Counted from the first letter of the stretch, positions 24,487-34,027 are shown. The stretch is DNA of 64,000 nucleotides from Gillisia sp. UBA3175 (GCA_002364325.1 DEXV01000003.1:1093229-1157228); one strand, 5' to 3'. Notes: generated from the letters alone by a model not told the origin. A program made the numbers and translations.

Positions 24487-26889
24487 TTATTCAAAACTAC
24501 CAATTGGGGAGCCATCTGGAATTTTTGGCGCTTTTATTAACTGTTCGAATTCTTCCGGGTGTTCTCTAAATCTTTCAATATCCATTAGAAATTGTGTTTT
24601 CATAACTTTTTCTGAAGTTAAATTAGATTTTAACCAAGATTCCAAGGATTCTAGTTTCGAATTAGCTATTGCTTTTACTTGAAATATAGAATTCTCATTA
24701 ACCGACAAGTTCATTAAATGTTGTAAAACATTATAATTAATAGTGTTTTGTACTTGCTGAAGGTATGGATCTTTAAAGTTAGATTTTATAGTAGCCGTAA
24801 TTAATTGATCTATTAATTCATCTAAGCCTAATTGGGAATTATCTAGTGCTTTTTGCTGTATCAGCCTTGCAGCTCTTTCCGGATGCAGTAAATATTCCAA
24901 ACTAAGCTCACTAGCAGTCCCTGCAGCACCAAGAGCATCGAATGCCACTCCTGTTTTGCTTTGAAAAGATTCTCTGGTTCGTCCATACCCATAAGCCCTA
25001 GGTGGGAATAATGCGAGTTTCTCTTTTGGTATAGCTAATACCTCTGCACTTAATGTTGTTAAGTATGTTTTTAGTGCTTCTATCTGTTCCTCTGCAGCTA
25101 TCATTTTTAATGGGATTTGTTTATCTCCCTTAACCGCATAAGTATATTCCAAACCACCAATTACTTTTGCAACTGCTTCTGTCTGGTATCTATGTAAAAA
25201 ATAAAGAGGCACAAATACATCTTCCAAAACCGAGTTGGATTCTCCAGTTCTAATATTATCTTCTGAAAAATTATCAATTGCTTTTTCTCTGATCTCTAAA
25301 AGATCTTTTAATCCATCAGTAGCATTTGCTCCATTATCCCATAGATGAGCAAATGCATTTGCTCCTCCAGAGGCTCTAGCATCAGAATCTGTAATAAAAC
25401 GGAAGCCTTTATTATTTGCTTCTTCTAATACTGAATTTAAATACTCCTTTTCTTTCACATCAGAAGGAACATCGGCATAAGAATAATTCACCGTTATCTT
25501 ATCCCAAACTCCGATTCCTGTACTATAAGCATCATTTAAACTAATATTATCTCCTTCCAACTTAAACTGAGGATGAGGATAATCCATTACGGTTGAGTTT
25601 TTATTTGTGCTTCCAGAAAAATTATGAGCAAATCCTAAGGTATGTCCAACCTCGTGTGCTGCTAATTGACGAATTCTGGCAATTGCCATTTCCATCATTT
25701 CTGAATGAGCCTCATCTCCATTTGCAAACGGTTTATTCATCAATGCCTGGGCTATTAAAAAATCTTGCCGAATCCTTAAACTACCTAGACTTACATGACC
25801 TTTAATAATCTCTCCTGTCCTTGGATCTACAACACTTGCGCCGTAACTCCACCCTCGGGTCGACCTGTGTACCCATTGTATCACATTATATCTAACATCC
25901 AAAGGATCTGCTCCCTCAGGGAGCATTTTAACTTGAAAGGCATTTTTGTAACCTATTGCTTGATAAGCTTCCTCCCACCATCGTGCTCCATCTAAAAGTG
26001 CAGATCTTACGGGTTCCGGTGTTCCGGGATCTAAATAATAGATAATTGGTTCTACGGGCTCGCTTATCGCCAATTCAGGATTCTTCTTTTCAAGTCTATG
26101 TCTTGTAATATATCTTTTTTCTATAGGCTCAAAAACTGGTGTGGAATAATCGAAATAAGAAATATAAATAGCTCCACTTCTTGGATCAAATTCGCGCTTT
26201 TTATAATTATTATCAGGCAACTTTACAAAAGAATGATGCTGGGTTACTGTTAAAGAATTGTTATTGGGAAGTACTTCTCTTAAAGCGTTGCTGGTAGCTT
26301 CGCCATCAAAAGTAAGCATTGCCTCAAATTCTACATTATCAGGAAAAGCTTTTGTGCGTTCTAAAGAAAGAACACTTTTAGATCTATTCAGACTAAAATT
26401 ACCATATTTCCCATTCTTCAACTTACTTGCCACGCCGTGTGCATCCTCCATTAAAAATGACGTAATATCTATAACGTACTTTCCATTCACTTCCTCTTTA
26501 ATTTCGAAACCATAGAGCACAGATTTGGCAAAAGCTTCCTCTACACTTTTTTTCTCTAAAGCATTTTCTGTAATTGCTCTAAAATTTAAATTTGGTTGGA
26601 TCAATAAAAGCTTGTTTCCGGCCTTGATGAACTTTACAACAGCTTCATTTCCTAATTGACCTCTATCTAAACCAATATCATTAGAGCCTAATCCAGTGGT
26701 TAAAGAATGAACATATAAGAATTCTGAATCTAGGTCTGCAACTTCAAATAAGATCTTATCTTCTTTTTGAACATATTCAAAATTGAAATAGCCTTTAAAC
26801 TTGTCTTTATTTTGTTTTTCTGAAGTGTTTTGACCTGAAATAATTGTTGAAATACTGAAAAACAGGAAAATAGCAAAAAATACTCTCAT
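24487..26889 (-). CDS. Secreted zinc-dependent metalloprotease (DUF5117/DUF5118-containing)
   Basis: I start at the ATG at 26889 (800 residues), which gives the signal peptide MRVFFAIFLFFSISTIISGQ; the longer frame reads through the intergenic space. A DUF5118-like N-terminal piece (about 25-70) and a DUF5117-like domain (about 70-260) precede the metalloprotease domain with AAHEVGHTLGFAHN near 405-418, the HExxHxxGxxH zinc site with downstream VMDYPHPQF. The C-terminal 300 residues are helical. Such enzymes are widespread in flavobacteria as exported gluzincin/metzincin-like peptidases; the target is unknown. Divergent from prfB by 97 nt. Confidence 0.9.
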   Translation of the reverse strand: MRVFFAIFLFFSISTIISGQNTSEKQNKDKFKGYFNFEYVQKEDKILFEVADLDSEFLYVHSLTTGLGSNDIGLDRGQLGNEAVVKFIKAGNKLLLIQPNLNFRAITENALEKKSVEEAFAKSVLYGFEIKEEVNGKYVIDITSFLMEDAHGVASKLKNGKYGNFSLNRSKSVLSLERTKAFPDNVEFEAMLTFDGEATSNALREVLPNNNSLTVTQHHSFVKLPDNNYKKREFDPRSGAIYISYFDYSTPVFEPIEKRYITRHRLEKKNPELAISEPVEPIIYYLDPGTPEPVRSALLDGARWWEEAYQAIGYKNAFQVKMLPEGADPLDVRYNVIQWVHRSTRGWSYGASVVDPRTGEIIKGHVSLGSLRIRQDFLIAQALMNKPFANGDEAHSEMMEMAIARIRQLAAHEVGHTLGFAHNFSGSTNKNSTVMDYPHPQFKLEGDNISLNDAYSTGIGVWDKITVNYSYADVPSDVKEKEYLNSVLEEANNKGFRFITDSDARASGGANAFAHLWDNGANATDGLKDLLEIREKAIDNFSEDNIRTGESNSVLEDVFVPLYFLHRYQTEAVAKVIGGLEYTYAVKGDKQIPLKMIAAEEQIEALKTYLTTLSAEVLAIPKEKLALFPPRAYGYGRTRESFQSKTGVAFDALGAAGTASELSLEYLLHPERAARLIQQKALDNSQLGLDELIDQLITATIKSNFKDPYLQQVQNTINYNVLQHLMNLSVNENSIFQVKAIANSKLESLESWLKSNLTSEKVMKTQFLMDIERFREHPEEFEQLIKAPKIPDGSPIGSFE

Positions 26890-26986
26890 GGACTTATATT
26901 TTAAGTGGCCTAAAACTATAAAATAAATACAAAATAGTTTTAAGAACCTGTGTTTAATTCTATTTTTACTGAAATTAATAACAGAT

Positions 26987-28085
26987 ATGATCACTTCAGA
27001 ACATATAAAAGATCTTAAAGATCGCCTGGTAGCGTTAAGGAGGTATCTTTGACGTTGATGCCAAACAAATAGAGATCTCTAATTTAGAAGAGAAGACCTA
27101 CGCCCCCGATTTTTGGGATAATCCTAAAAAAGCGGAAGCAATGATGCGTGAAATTAACGCAGAAAAGAAATGGGTAGACGATTATCTACTAGGGGAAACT
27201 ATGGTGGAGGATCTGGAAGTTATATATGAATTCTATAAAGAGAAAGAGGCAACTGCAGAAGATGTAGAAGGTCGTTACGAAAAAGCATTAAATCTTATAG
27301 AAGATCTGGAATTTAAAAATATGCTTTCTGAAGAAGGTGATAATTTAAGCGCAGTTCTACAAATCACAGCCGGAGCTGGTGGGACAGAAAGTTGCGATTG
27401 GGCAGAAATGCTAATGCGCATGTACTTAAGATGGGCTGAATCTAAAGGTTTTAAACTTAAAGAGTTAAATTATCAAAGTGGTGAATCAGCCGGAATTAAA
27501 ACTGTAACCATAGAAATTGAAGGCGAATATGCTTTTGGATGGTTAAAAGGAGAAAATGGGGTACATAGATTGGTGAGGATCTCGCCTTTTGATAGTAATG
27601 CTAAAAGACATACTTCTTTTGCCTCGGTATATGTATATCCTTTAGTAGACGACACAATTGAGATTGAAGTTAGTCCCGCAGACATTTCGTGGGAAACCAT
27701 GAGATCTTCTGGTGCTGGCGGGCAAAATGTAAACAAAGTAGAAACTGCAGTGCGTTTACGCCATGCGCCTACCGGAATTGTAATTGAAAATTCTGAAACC
27801 AGATCCCAATTAGATAACAAGACCAAAGCAATGCAATTGCTTAAAAGTCAGTTGTATGAACTGGAACTTCAGAAACAACAAGCGCAACGCAGGGAAATAG
27901 AAGATTCTAAGATGAAGATAGAGTGGGGATCCCAAATAAGGAATTATGTAATGCATCCCTATAAATTGGTAAAAGATGTGAGAACTGCCGAGGAAACCGG
28001 AAACGTAGATGCAGTAATGGATGGAGCAATAGACCCATTTTTAAAGGCCTATCTAATGATGATGGGTCAACGGCACGAAGATTGA
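26987..28085 (+). CDS. prfB: Peptide chain release factor 2, expressed through a programmed +1 frameshift
   Basis: RF2 terminates at UGA and UAA. The ATG at 26987 opens 21 codons to an in-frame TGA at 27050-27052; shifting +1 at CTT continues from GAC at 27051 to the stop ending at 28085. The product, joined 26987-27049 and 27051-28085, has 365 residues, the same as Escherichia coli RF2. SPF (about 199-201) is the RF2 stop-recognition tripeptide, and [13 protein letters not shown] (GGQ about 244-246) is the hydrolysis motif. Autoregulation: low RF2 raises frameshifting. Reading only the second frame would lose the N-terminal 51 residues. Divergent from the metalloprotease. Confidence 0.97.
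27038..27053 (+). promoter_or_regulatory. prfB programmed frameshift site: AGGAGG TAT CTT TGA C
   Basis: AGGAGG (27038-27043) is a Shine-Dalgarno-like stimulator three bases before the slippery CTT (27047-27049), followed by TGA and C. This is the E. coli arrangement with one base different in the stimulator. It is the strongest anti-Shine-Dalgarno match I noticed in a genome group whose start codons mostly lack such sites. Confidence 0.95.
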
Positions 28086-28142
28086 TTATAAGTAACATTC
28101 AATGAAAATTTATTATAATTTTCGTATTTTAAACCCAAATCT

Positions 28143-28487
28143 ATGATCACTGTATATCACAACCCCAGATGTAGTAAATCCAGAGAAGGATTGACTATAG
28201 TTCAAAATTCAGGAAAAGACTTTTTTGTAAGAGAATATTTAAAAAGTCCTCTTTCTGAAGATGAATTGAAAAAACTGATCGAAAAATTAGGCGTTAAAAC
28301 AATAGATCTTGTTCGAAGCAAAGAGGAAATTTGGAAAAAGGAGTTTAAAGGAAAGGATCTTTCCTCTAAAGATATCTTAAAGGCAATGGTAAATAACCCC
28401 AAATTAATTGAACGACCAATTGTCGAAAATGCCGAAAAAGCAGTAATTGGAAGACCAATTTCCAATATTGAAGAAATGCTAGCTTAA
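28143..28487 (+). CDS. ArsC family arsenate reductase/Spx-like protein
   Basis: 114-residue thioredoxin-fold protein. ITVYHNPRCSKSREGL near 2-17 contains the ArsC active Cys10 in the HNPRCSKS context of glutaredoxin-dependent arsenate reductases, and NPKLIERPIV near 84-93 is the conserved cis-Pro/Arg region. There is no ars operon around it, so an arsenate role is not supported by context; a general glutaredoxin-like oxidoreductase is equally possible. It lies 57 nt after prfB and 22 nt before a small membrane-protein gene. Confidence 0.82.
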   Translation: MITVYHNPRCSKSREGLTIVQNSGKDFFVREYLKSPLSEDELKKLIEKLGVKTIDLVRSKEEIWKKEFKGKDLSSKDILKAMVNNPKLIERPIVENAEKAVIGRPISNIEEMLA

Positions 28488-28509
28488 AATTATTTAATTT
28501 TATACTATT

Positions 28510-28887
28510 ATGGAACTTAACAAAAGATTACAACTATTAGGATATTCCTCCATTTTAGTGGGAGGTTTTATACTTGCAAATATTTATATACATCACAAGA
28601 ATTCTAGAGATATTAAAGATATAGCTCGAGAAATAGCATTAGAATGGAAAGATAAATTAGGATTATCTGAAGAACAATGCAAAAAATTAGAAGCTAATAT
28701 CATAGAATTTACCATTTTAAAAAATGAAATTATAAATTCTAAACGATCTCAAAAATTTGTAATAAGAGATCTTCAGGAAACTCAAAAACGCGAACATCTC
28801 AAATTAAAAAAGTTTTTAACCAATGCTCAGTTTACAGCATATGTTGGTGTGAGTAAAAAGATTCCAAATATATTAATGGATGCCTAA
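28510..28887 (+). CDS. Small membrane-anchored protein with CpxP/Spy-like helical domain
   Basis: 125 residues. One N-terminal membrane segment (about 9-27, LLGYSSILVGGFILANIYI) anchors a helical domain that should face the periplasm. The pairing LGLSEEQCKKLEAN near 52-65 with KKFLTNAQFTAYV near 99-111 echoes the LTxxQ repeats of CpxP/Spy periplasmic chaperones and metal sensors. That resemblance is short and inferred by eye. It follows the ArsC-like gene closely, so the two may share a transcript. Confidence 0.7.
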   Translation: MELNKRLQLLGYSSILVGGFILANIYIHHKNSRDIKDIAREIALEWKDKLGLSEEQCKKLEANIIEFTILKNEIINSKRSQKFVIRDLQETQKREHLKLKKFLTNAQFTAYVGVSKKIPNILMDA

Positions 28888-28972
28888 ATATGATTATTGG
28901 ATTTTAACGGCTTTTTAACAAATAGCCTTTAAACCATCTGTAACAACAGTGGTCTAAAGATAAAAATTTGTT

Positions 28973-31465
28973 ATGACCATCCAAAAAATTTCAAGTTTCA
29001 GCTTCTTGCTGATTTTTTTTATTTGCCTCCCTTTCTCAGTATATTCGCAATCTAATAAATTTACCATTTCGGGTAAGGTTATAGACGATGCATTAAATGT
29101 TCCCTTAGAGTATGCTACCATTGCCATTACCAGACCGAACGACCCTAATTTTCTTGATGGTGGGGTGACCGATATTGAGGGTAAATTTAATATTAATGTA
29201 CCACCTGGAGTTTACAATATTACGGTTGAATTTATATCCTACACTTCCAAAACCTTCAAAAACAAGAAAGTTGAAGCAGATTTAGATCTAGGAACCATTA
29301 TGTTAGGTATTAACGCTTCCAGTTTAGATGAGGTGGTGGTAAGAGCAGAAACGACTCAGGTAGAAGTTCGCTTAGATAAAAAGATCTATAATATAGGGAA
29401 AGACCTTACCACAAAAGGAGGAACAGTGAGTGATGCTTTAAGCAACGTACCCTCAGTTTCTGTAGATGTAGAAGGTGCAATTAGTTTAAGAGGAAACCAG
29501 AACGTACGAGTTCTTATAAACGGAAAGCCTTCAGCATTGGCTGGATTTGGATCTACAGATGTTTTAGGACAGCTTCCCGCAGATGCTATAGATCGAGTTG
29601 AGGTTATTACTTCTCCTTCGGCAAGATATGATGCAGAAGGAACAGCAGGAATAATTAATATAATTCTAAGAAAGGATAAGACATTAGGTTTTAATGGATC
29701 TGTTTCTACCACCGTAGGATATCCCGAAAGTTATGGAATAACCGCAAATGTTAATTTGAGAACGGAGAAATACAATCTTTTTAATACAACCGGTTACAAT
29801 TATAGATCTGGTCCAGGAGGCGGGAATTTTGATACTCGCTATTTCCAAGGAAATTTTAATAGAGTTTTAGAGAATAGAGATTACGATAGATCCAACAAAG
29901 GTTTTAATACTAACTTAGGTATGGAATATTACATAAATGATAAATCTTCCATCACAGCTAGTACTTTTTTTAGATATGGAGATGGGGAAGATATAACTAC
30001 CAACTTAACCCAAAAATTTCAGGATAAAACATTAGGTCAAGAAACGCTTAGACGTGAAGTAGAATCGGAAAAAGATAAAAGTTTTCAGTTCGCATTGAAC
30101 TATGTTAATAGATTTAATGAAGAAGGACATAAATTAACAATGGATTTTCAATATGAAAATGATAAAGAAGAACAACCTGCTTTTATTACTGAAACTGTTA
30201 GAGTAAATAATACGTCAGAGGAAACTCCTTTTTTACCTTCAGAAGAAGTGTTCACAGAAGAGAAACAAAATGAGTATCTATTTCAGGCAGATTATGTTTT
30301 GCCCTTTGGAGAAGATTCTCAATTCGAGGCTGGTTATCGTGGAAATTTCAAAAATGAGAATACAGATTATAACTTAAATATTGAGGATGCTTCAGGAAGA
30401 TTAGTTCGCAATGATACCGTTTCTAATATTTTTGATTATACCGAAAATGTAAATGCGATCTATACTCAATACGGAACTAAATTTGGTGACTTTTCATTTT
30501 TACTTGGTTTAAGATTAGAGAACACACAACTAAAAGGTGAAATTGATTCTCCTTTTTCTGATGAAGATCTTGTAAATGCTTTCGGATTTAAAATTGATAC
30601 CGATTTTGACAACAATTACTTAGGTTTGTTCCCTACCGTGAACTTTATTTATGAGTTAAGTGAAACCGAAAATGTAACTTTAGGGTACAACAGACGAATT
30701 AATAGACCTAGAGGTTGGTTTATTAATCCATTTCCATCCCGATCTAGTAGAACAAACATCTTTCAGGGAAATCCAAATTTAGCACCTGCTTATGCAAGCG
30801 CTTACGACCTTGGATATCTTAAGAGATGGGAAAAATTAACGCTTACCTCTTCTGTATATTATCAATATGAAACAGATGCTTTTGAAAGAGTACAACAAGG
30901 AACTGAACAATTTTTTGAAGGTATAGAGATCATTAGAACCATTCCTATTAACCTTGCCACCAATGAGCGTATAGGTGCTGAAGCGGGAATCTTATACAAC
31001 CCTGCTAAATGGTTGCGTCTAAATGGAAGCGTGAATTTCTTTCAATTTAAAACAGAAGGAGATTTTAACGGAGTAGATTATGGTGCAAAAAATAATAGTT
31101 GGTTTGGTAGATTTAGCTCTAAAGTAAGCTTACCTGCAAATATAGATTGGCAAACCAATGCTTTTTATGTAGGAGCTTCAGAAAACTCTCAAACTAAAAC
31201 CGAAGGTATCTTTTCTTTAGATATGGCTTTGAGTAAAGAAATATTCAAAGAAAGGGCTACTTTATCTTTTAACGTAAGAGATTTGTTGAACTCTAGAAAA
31301 AGAAACTCTTTAACAACTACAGAAAGATTTATTCAAGATAGCGAATTCCAGTGGAGAGCAAGACAATTTACATTGACCTTGATCTATAGATTCAATCAGA
31401 AGAAGAAAGATCAGAATAGAAGAGGTGAAAATGGTGGTGGAGAAGATTTTGAATTTGAAGGATAG
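28973..31465 (+). CDS. TonB-dependent receptor with OMP_b-brl_3-type barrel
   Basis: 830-residue outer-membrane receptor. Signal peptide 1-25 (ends LPFSVYSQS), a carboxypeptidase-regulatory-like beta-sandwich (about 30-115, FTISGKVIDDALNVPLEYAT), a plug domain (about 120-235, GGTVSDALSNVPSVSVD, SLRGNQNVRVLINGKPS, VEVITSPSARYDAEG) and a long barrel with GYNRRINRPRGWFINPFPS near 575-595. The carboxypeptidase-like domain plus this barrel type is common in Bacteroidota and not tied to SusD; no susD gene is adjacent, so it is unlikely to be a glycan-uptake pair. The substrate cannot be told. A strong terminator follows. Confidence 0.92.
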   Translation: MTIQKISSFSFLLIFFICLPFSVYSQSNKFTISGKVIDDALNVPLEYATIAITRPNDPNFLDGGVTDIEGKFNINVPPGVYNITVEFISYTSKTFKNKKVEADLDLGTIMLGINASSLDEVVVRAETTQVEVRLDKKIYNIGKDLTTKGGTVSDALSNVPSVSVDVEGAISLRGNQNVRVLINGKPSALAGFGSTDVLGQLPADAIDRVEVITSPSARYDAEGTAGIINIILRKDKTLGFNGSVSTTVGYPESYGITANVNLRTEKYNLFNTTGYNYRSGPGGGNFDTRYFQGNFNRVLENRDYDRSNKGFNTNLGMEYYINDKSSITASTFFRYGDGEDITTNLTQKFQDKTLGQETLRREVESEKDKSFQFALNYVNRFNEEGHKLTMDFQYENDKEEQPAFITETVRVNNTSEETPFLPSEEVFTEEKQNEYLFQADYVLPFGEDSQFEAGYRGNFKNENTDYNLNIEDASGRLVRNDTVSNIFDYTENVNAIYTQYGTKFGDFSFLLGLRLENTQLKGEIDSPFSDEDLVNAFGFKIDTDFDNNYLGLFPTVNFIYELSETENVTLGYNRRINRPRGWFINPFPSRSSRTNIFQGNPNLAPAYASAYDLGYLKRWEKLTLTSSVYYQYETDAFERVQQGTEQFFEGIEIIRTIPINLATNERIGAEAGILYNPAKWLRLNGSVNFFQFKTEGDFNGVDYGAKNNSWFGRFSSKVSLPANIDWQTNAFYVGASENSQTKTEGIFSLDMALSKEIFKERATLSFNVRDLLNSRKRNSLTTTERFIQDSEFQWRARQFTLTLIYRFNQKKKDQNRRGENGGGEDFEFEG

Positions 31466-31484
31466 ATTAATACAACCCTAAAGT

Positions 31485-31515
31485 AAAAGGTTGCCGGAAA
31501 GGCAACCTTTTTTTA
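31485..31515 (+). terminator. Terminator of the TonB-dependent receptor gene
   Basis: AAAAGGTTGCC/GGCAACCTTTT makes an 11-bp perfect stem with a GGAAA loop and a T-run after it. Confidence 0.93.
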
Positions 31516-31578
31516 TTATAAATGTTTACAGTTTTAATAACCCTAAACTTATTTTATCAAAAAGAGACAATTTAAAGC

Positions 31579-31755
31579 CTACGCCTTCAATTCTTTTTCT
31601 CTTTTTCTTTTTTCTCTTTTTTCTTTAAACAATTCAGTAATAGAACCGCCTATCCAATAAGGAACGATTGCTACTAAAAATATCATTAACCAAAATCCCA
31701 TGGTTAAAATAACTAAAAAAGCTAAAAAGCCTAAGTATTGATCGAATTCAAACAT
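31579..31755 (-). CDS. 58-residue membrane protein with basic tail
   Basis: An ATG at 31755 opens 58 codons ending at TAG (31579-31581). Product: MFEFDQYLGFLAFLVILT, a continuing hydrophobic run to about residue 32 (LMIFLVAIVPYW), then GGSITELF and a highly charged Lys/Arg/Glu tail of about 16 residues. A single or hairpin membrane segment with the charged tail inside the cell is expected. Short hydrophobic+charged genes of this sort are often real; codon use matches neighbours, and the region is otherwise gene-free. Isolated, convergent with the TonB-receptor gene. Function unknown. Confidence 0.65.
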   Translation of the reverse strand: MFEFDQYLGFLAFLVILTMGFWLMIFLVAIVPYWIGGSITELFKEKREKRKREKELKA

Positions 31756-31934
31756 ATCTTCTAGAGATTTTTATATAAAGGCAAAGATAGTAAGTCTCAT
31801 AGCGTTCTGCCAAATAAAAAATGATTTTTTAGATGAAAGTTTATAAAAGTGATAAATCATTTAGATAAAAAGCATTCTGCATAAAAACTTCAAAATTTTG
31901 TATAAAATTTAAAGAATAAAAAATACTGAAAATG

Positions 31935-31942
31935 TAAATTTG
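31935..31942 (+). promoter_or_regulatory. -7 element TAAATTTG of fumC
   Basis: Exact TAnnTTTG match 20 bases before the fumC ATG. Confidence 0.5.
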
Positions 31943-31962
31943 TAATCTAATCTAAAATAATT

Positions 31963-33360
31963 ATGGACTACAGAATTGAGAAGGATACTATGGGGGAAGT
32001 AAAGGTCCCTTCAGATAAGTTGTGGGGAGCACAAACCGAACGATCCAAAAATAATTTTAAAATTGGCGCAGCTGGCAGTATGCCTTTAGAAATAGTATAT
32101 GGTTTTGCTTATTTAAAAAAAGCAGCTGCATTTACCAACTGTGAACTTGGAGCTCTACCTGTAGAAAAAAGAGATTATATAGCAAAAGTATGTGAGGAGA
32201 TACTTGCTGGGATCCATGATGACCAATTTCCTTTGGTGATTTGGCAAACCGGAAGTGGTACTCAAAGCAATATGAATTTAAATGAAGTGATCGCAAACAG
32301 AGCGCATCAACTAGCTGGCAAAGTGATTGGTGAAGGTGAAAAGACCTTACAACCCAATGATGATGTGAATAAATCACAATCTTCTAACGACACTTTTCCA
32401 ACGGGAATGCATATTGCAGCCTATAAAAAGGTAAGTGAAATCACTTTACCAGGAGTAATTAAATTAAGAAACACCCTTAAGAAGAAATCGGAAGAATTTA
32501 AGGATATAGTTAAAATTGGACGCACCCATTTTATGGATGCTACTCCCCTAACCCTAGGCCAAGAATTTAGTGGATATGTAGCTCAATTAGATTACGGAAT
32601 TAAAGCATTAGAAAATACACTTCCTCACTTAGCTGAACTTGCTTTAGGTGGAACAGCAGTGGGAACTGGGTTAAATACTCCAAAAGGATATTCCAAACGT
32701 GTGGCTGAATTTATAGCCAAGTTTACAGGGCTTCCTTTTGTTTCAGCTCCTAATAAATTTGAAGCTTTGGCGGCACATGATGCTTTAGTAGAGTCCCATG
32801 GAGCTTTAAAGCAATTAGCTGTTTCATTAAATAAGATTGGAAATGATATAAGAATGCTTTCATCTGGCCCAAGAAGTGGGATTGGAGAAATAAACATTCC
32901 CGCGAATGAGCCAGGATCTTCCATTATGCCGGGAAAAGTAAATCCTACCCAATGCGAAGCTTTAACTATGGTTTGTGCACAAGTAATGGGGAACGATGTT
33001 GCAATAAGTGTTGGAGGAATGCAAGGTCAATTTGAATTAAATGTGTTTAAACCAGTTATGGCTGCAAACTTTTTGCAAAGTGCACAGTTAATTGGAGATG
33101 CATGTGCCTCTTTTGAAGAGCATTGTGCAAGAGGGATAGAGCCTAATAAGAAAAGGATCAAGGAACTTTTAGATAATTCTTTAATGTTGGTAACAGCTTT
33201 AAATACCAAAATAGGATATTATAAAGCTGCTGAAATAGCAAATACTGCACATGCTAACGGAACTACACTAAAGCAAGAGGCGGTAAATTTGGGATATGTA
33301 ACTCCCGATGAGTTTGACGAATGGGTAAAACCTAAGGATATGGTTGGAGGATTAAAATAA
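31963..33360 (+). CDS. fumC: Fumarate hydratase class II
   Basis: Iron-independent fumarase of the TCA cycle, interconverting fumarate and L-malate. 465 residues, normal. Opening [36 protein letters not shown] near 98-113, [14 protein letters not shown] near 135-148 and the superfamily signature [15 protein letters not shown] near 318-332 identify it. The Ser of [10 protein letters not shown] sits in the mobile active-site loop. Likely monocistronic: its own -7 element upstream and a GU-containing hairpin (33387-33416) downstream. Confidence 0.97.
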   Translation: MDYRIEKDTMGEVKVPSDKLWGAQTERSKNNFKIGAAGSMPLEIVYGFAYLKKAAAFTNCELGALPVEKRDYIAKVCEEILAGIHDDQFPLVIWQTGSGTQSNMNLNEVIANRAHQLAGKVIGEGEKTLQPNDDVNKSQSSNDTFPTGMHIAAYKKVSEITLPGVIKLRNTLKKKSEEFKDIVKIGRTHFMDATPLTLGQEFSGYVAQLDYGIKALENTLPHLAELALGGTAVGTGLNTPKGYSKRVAEFIAKFTGLPFVSAPNKFEALAAHDALVESHGALKQLAVSLNKIGNDIRMLSSGPRSGIGEINIPANEPGSSIMPGKVNPTQCEALTMVCAQVMGNDVAISVGGMQGQFELNVFKPVMAANFLQSAQLIGDACASFEEHCARGIEPNKKRIKELLDNSLMLVTALNTKIGYYKAAEIANTAHANGTTLKQEAVNLGYVTPDEFDEWVKPKDMVGGLK

Positions 33361-33386
33361 TTCTGTTTTACAATTGATAATAAATT

Positions 33387-33416
33387 AAAAGCTGCCTTGA
33401 AAGAGGTGGCTTTTTT
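33387..33416 (+). terminator. Terminator of fumC
   Basis: AAAAGCTGCCT pairs with AGGTGGCTTTT (two G-U pairs in RNA) around a 6-base loop and is followed by a T-run. Confidence 0.75.
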
Positions 33417-33445
33417 ATTTGGTTTCAGTAACCTAATTATCTAAT

Positions 33446-33945
33446 TTGTCTGGCTGAGCCTGTCGAAGCCGATTTAGATAAAATAAGCACACTTCGACAA
33501 GCTTAGTGTGACAATCCCGATTGCTATAAGGACAGTGACGGTAAGCGTTCTTATGAGATTCTTCAGTTCGCTGTGTTCCTTCAGAATGACATTAACTTAT
33601 AAATCGACGAGAAATGCCGAGAAATAAAAAATTGTCTGGCTGAGCCTGTGGAAGCCGATTAAGATAAAATAAGCACACTTCGACAAGCTCAGTGTGACAA
33701 TCGCGATAGCTATAAGGACTGTTACGGTAAGCGCACTCTCATAAGAGATTCTTCAGTTCGCTGTGCTGCTTGAGAATGACATTATCTTATAAATCGACGA
33801 GCAATGTCTAAAAATAAAAAATTGTCAGGCTGAGCTTGTCGAAGCCGATTTAGATAAAATAAACACACTTCGACAAGCTCAGTGTGACGGCATTAAAAAA
33901 TATCAAACTAATAACTCAAATTGTCAGGCTGAGCATGTCGAAGCC
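33446..33945. repeat. Tandem/dispersed REP-like repeat array with long palindromic units
   Basis: Two nearly identical units of 186 and 190 bases start at 33446 and 33632, then a third, partial unit at 33822 and a fragment at 33921. Each unit opens with TTGTC(A/T)GGCTGAGC(C/T)TGT and continues GAAGCC, then about 20 bases later has CTTCGACAAGCTCAGTGTGA, so the two words are imperfect reverse complements and can fold into a long hairpin bounded by GTC and GAC. The second half of each unit holds AGATTCTTCAGTTCGCTGTG and AGAATGACATT, another dispersed word. The same families occur at 4137-4513. No protein is encoded. The core word CTGAGCTTGTCGAAG is known as an abundant intergenic repeat in many bacterial genomes. 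Confidence 0.9.
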
Positions 33946-33973
33946 ATTTTAGCACTCAATTAAACTTCAATAA

Positions 33974-34007
33974 AAAAAACCTGCTTCAATAATGAAACAG
34001 GGTTTTA
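33974..34007 (-). terminator. Terminator of the ccsBA gene
   Basis: AAAACCTGCTTC and GAAACAGGGTTTT form an imperfect stem with AATAAT in the loop, and a run of eight A on the plus strand gives a U-run on the minus transcript. Confidence 0.7.
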
Positions 34008-34027
34008 AAAATATTCAAAATCAATAA

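Noticed and set aside
27050-27052. In-frame stop early in prfB, as if the gene were broken
   Set aside because: It is the programmed frameshift TGA, with the slippery CTT and AGGAGG stimulator in place and a normal-length product after the shift.
28143-28487. Arsenic-resistance locus
   Set aside because: Only a single ArsC-like protein is present, with no arsB/acr3, arsR or arsM around it.
28973-31465. Polysaccharide utilisation locus (SusC/SusD pair)
   Set aside because: No SusD-like gene or glycoside hydrolase is adjacent, and the barrel type is not SusC.
33446-33945. CRISPR-like array
   Set aside because: Repeats are 186-190 bases, nearly identical throughout, with internal palindromes and no short direct repeats separated by unique spacers, and no cas genes are near.
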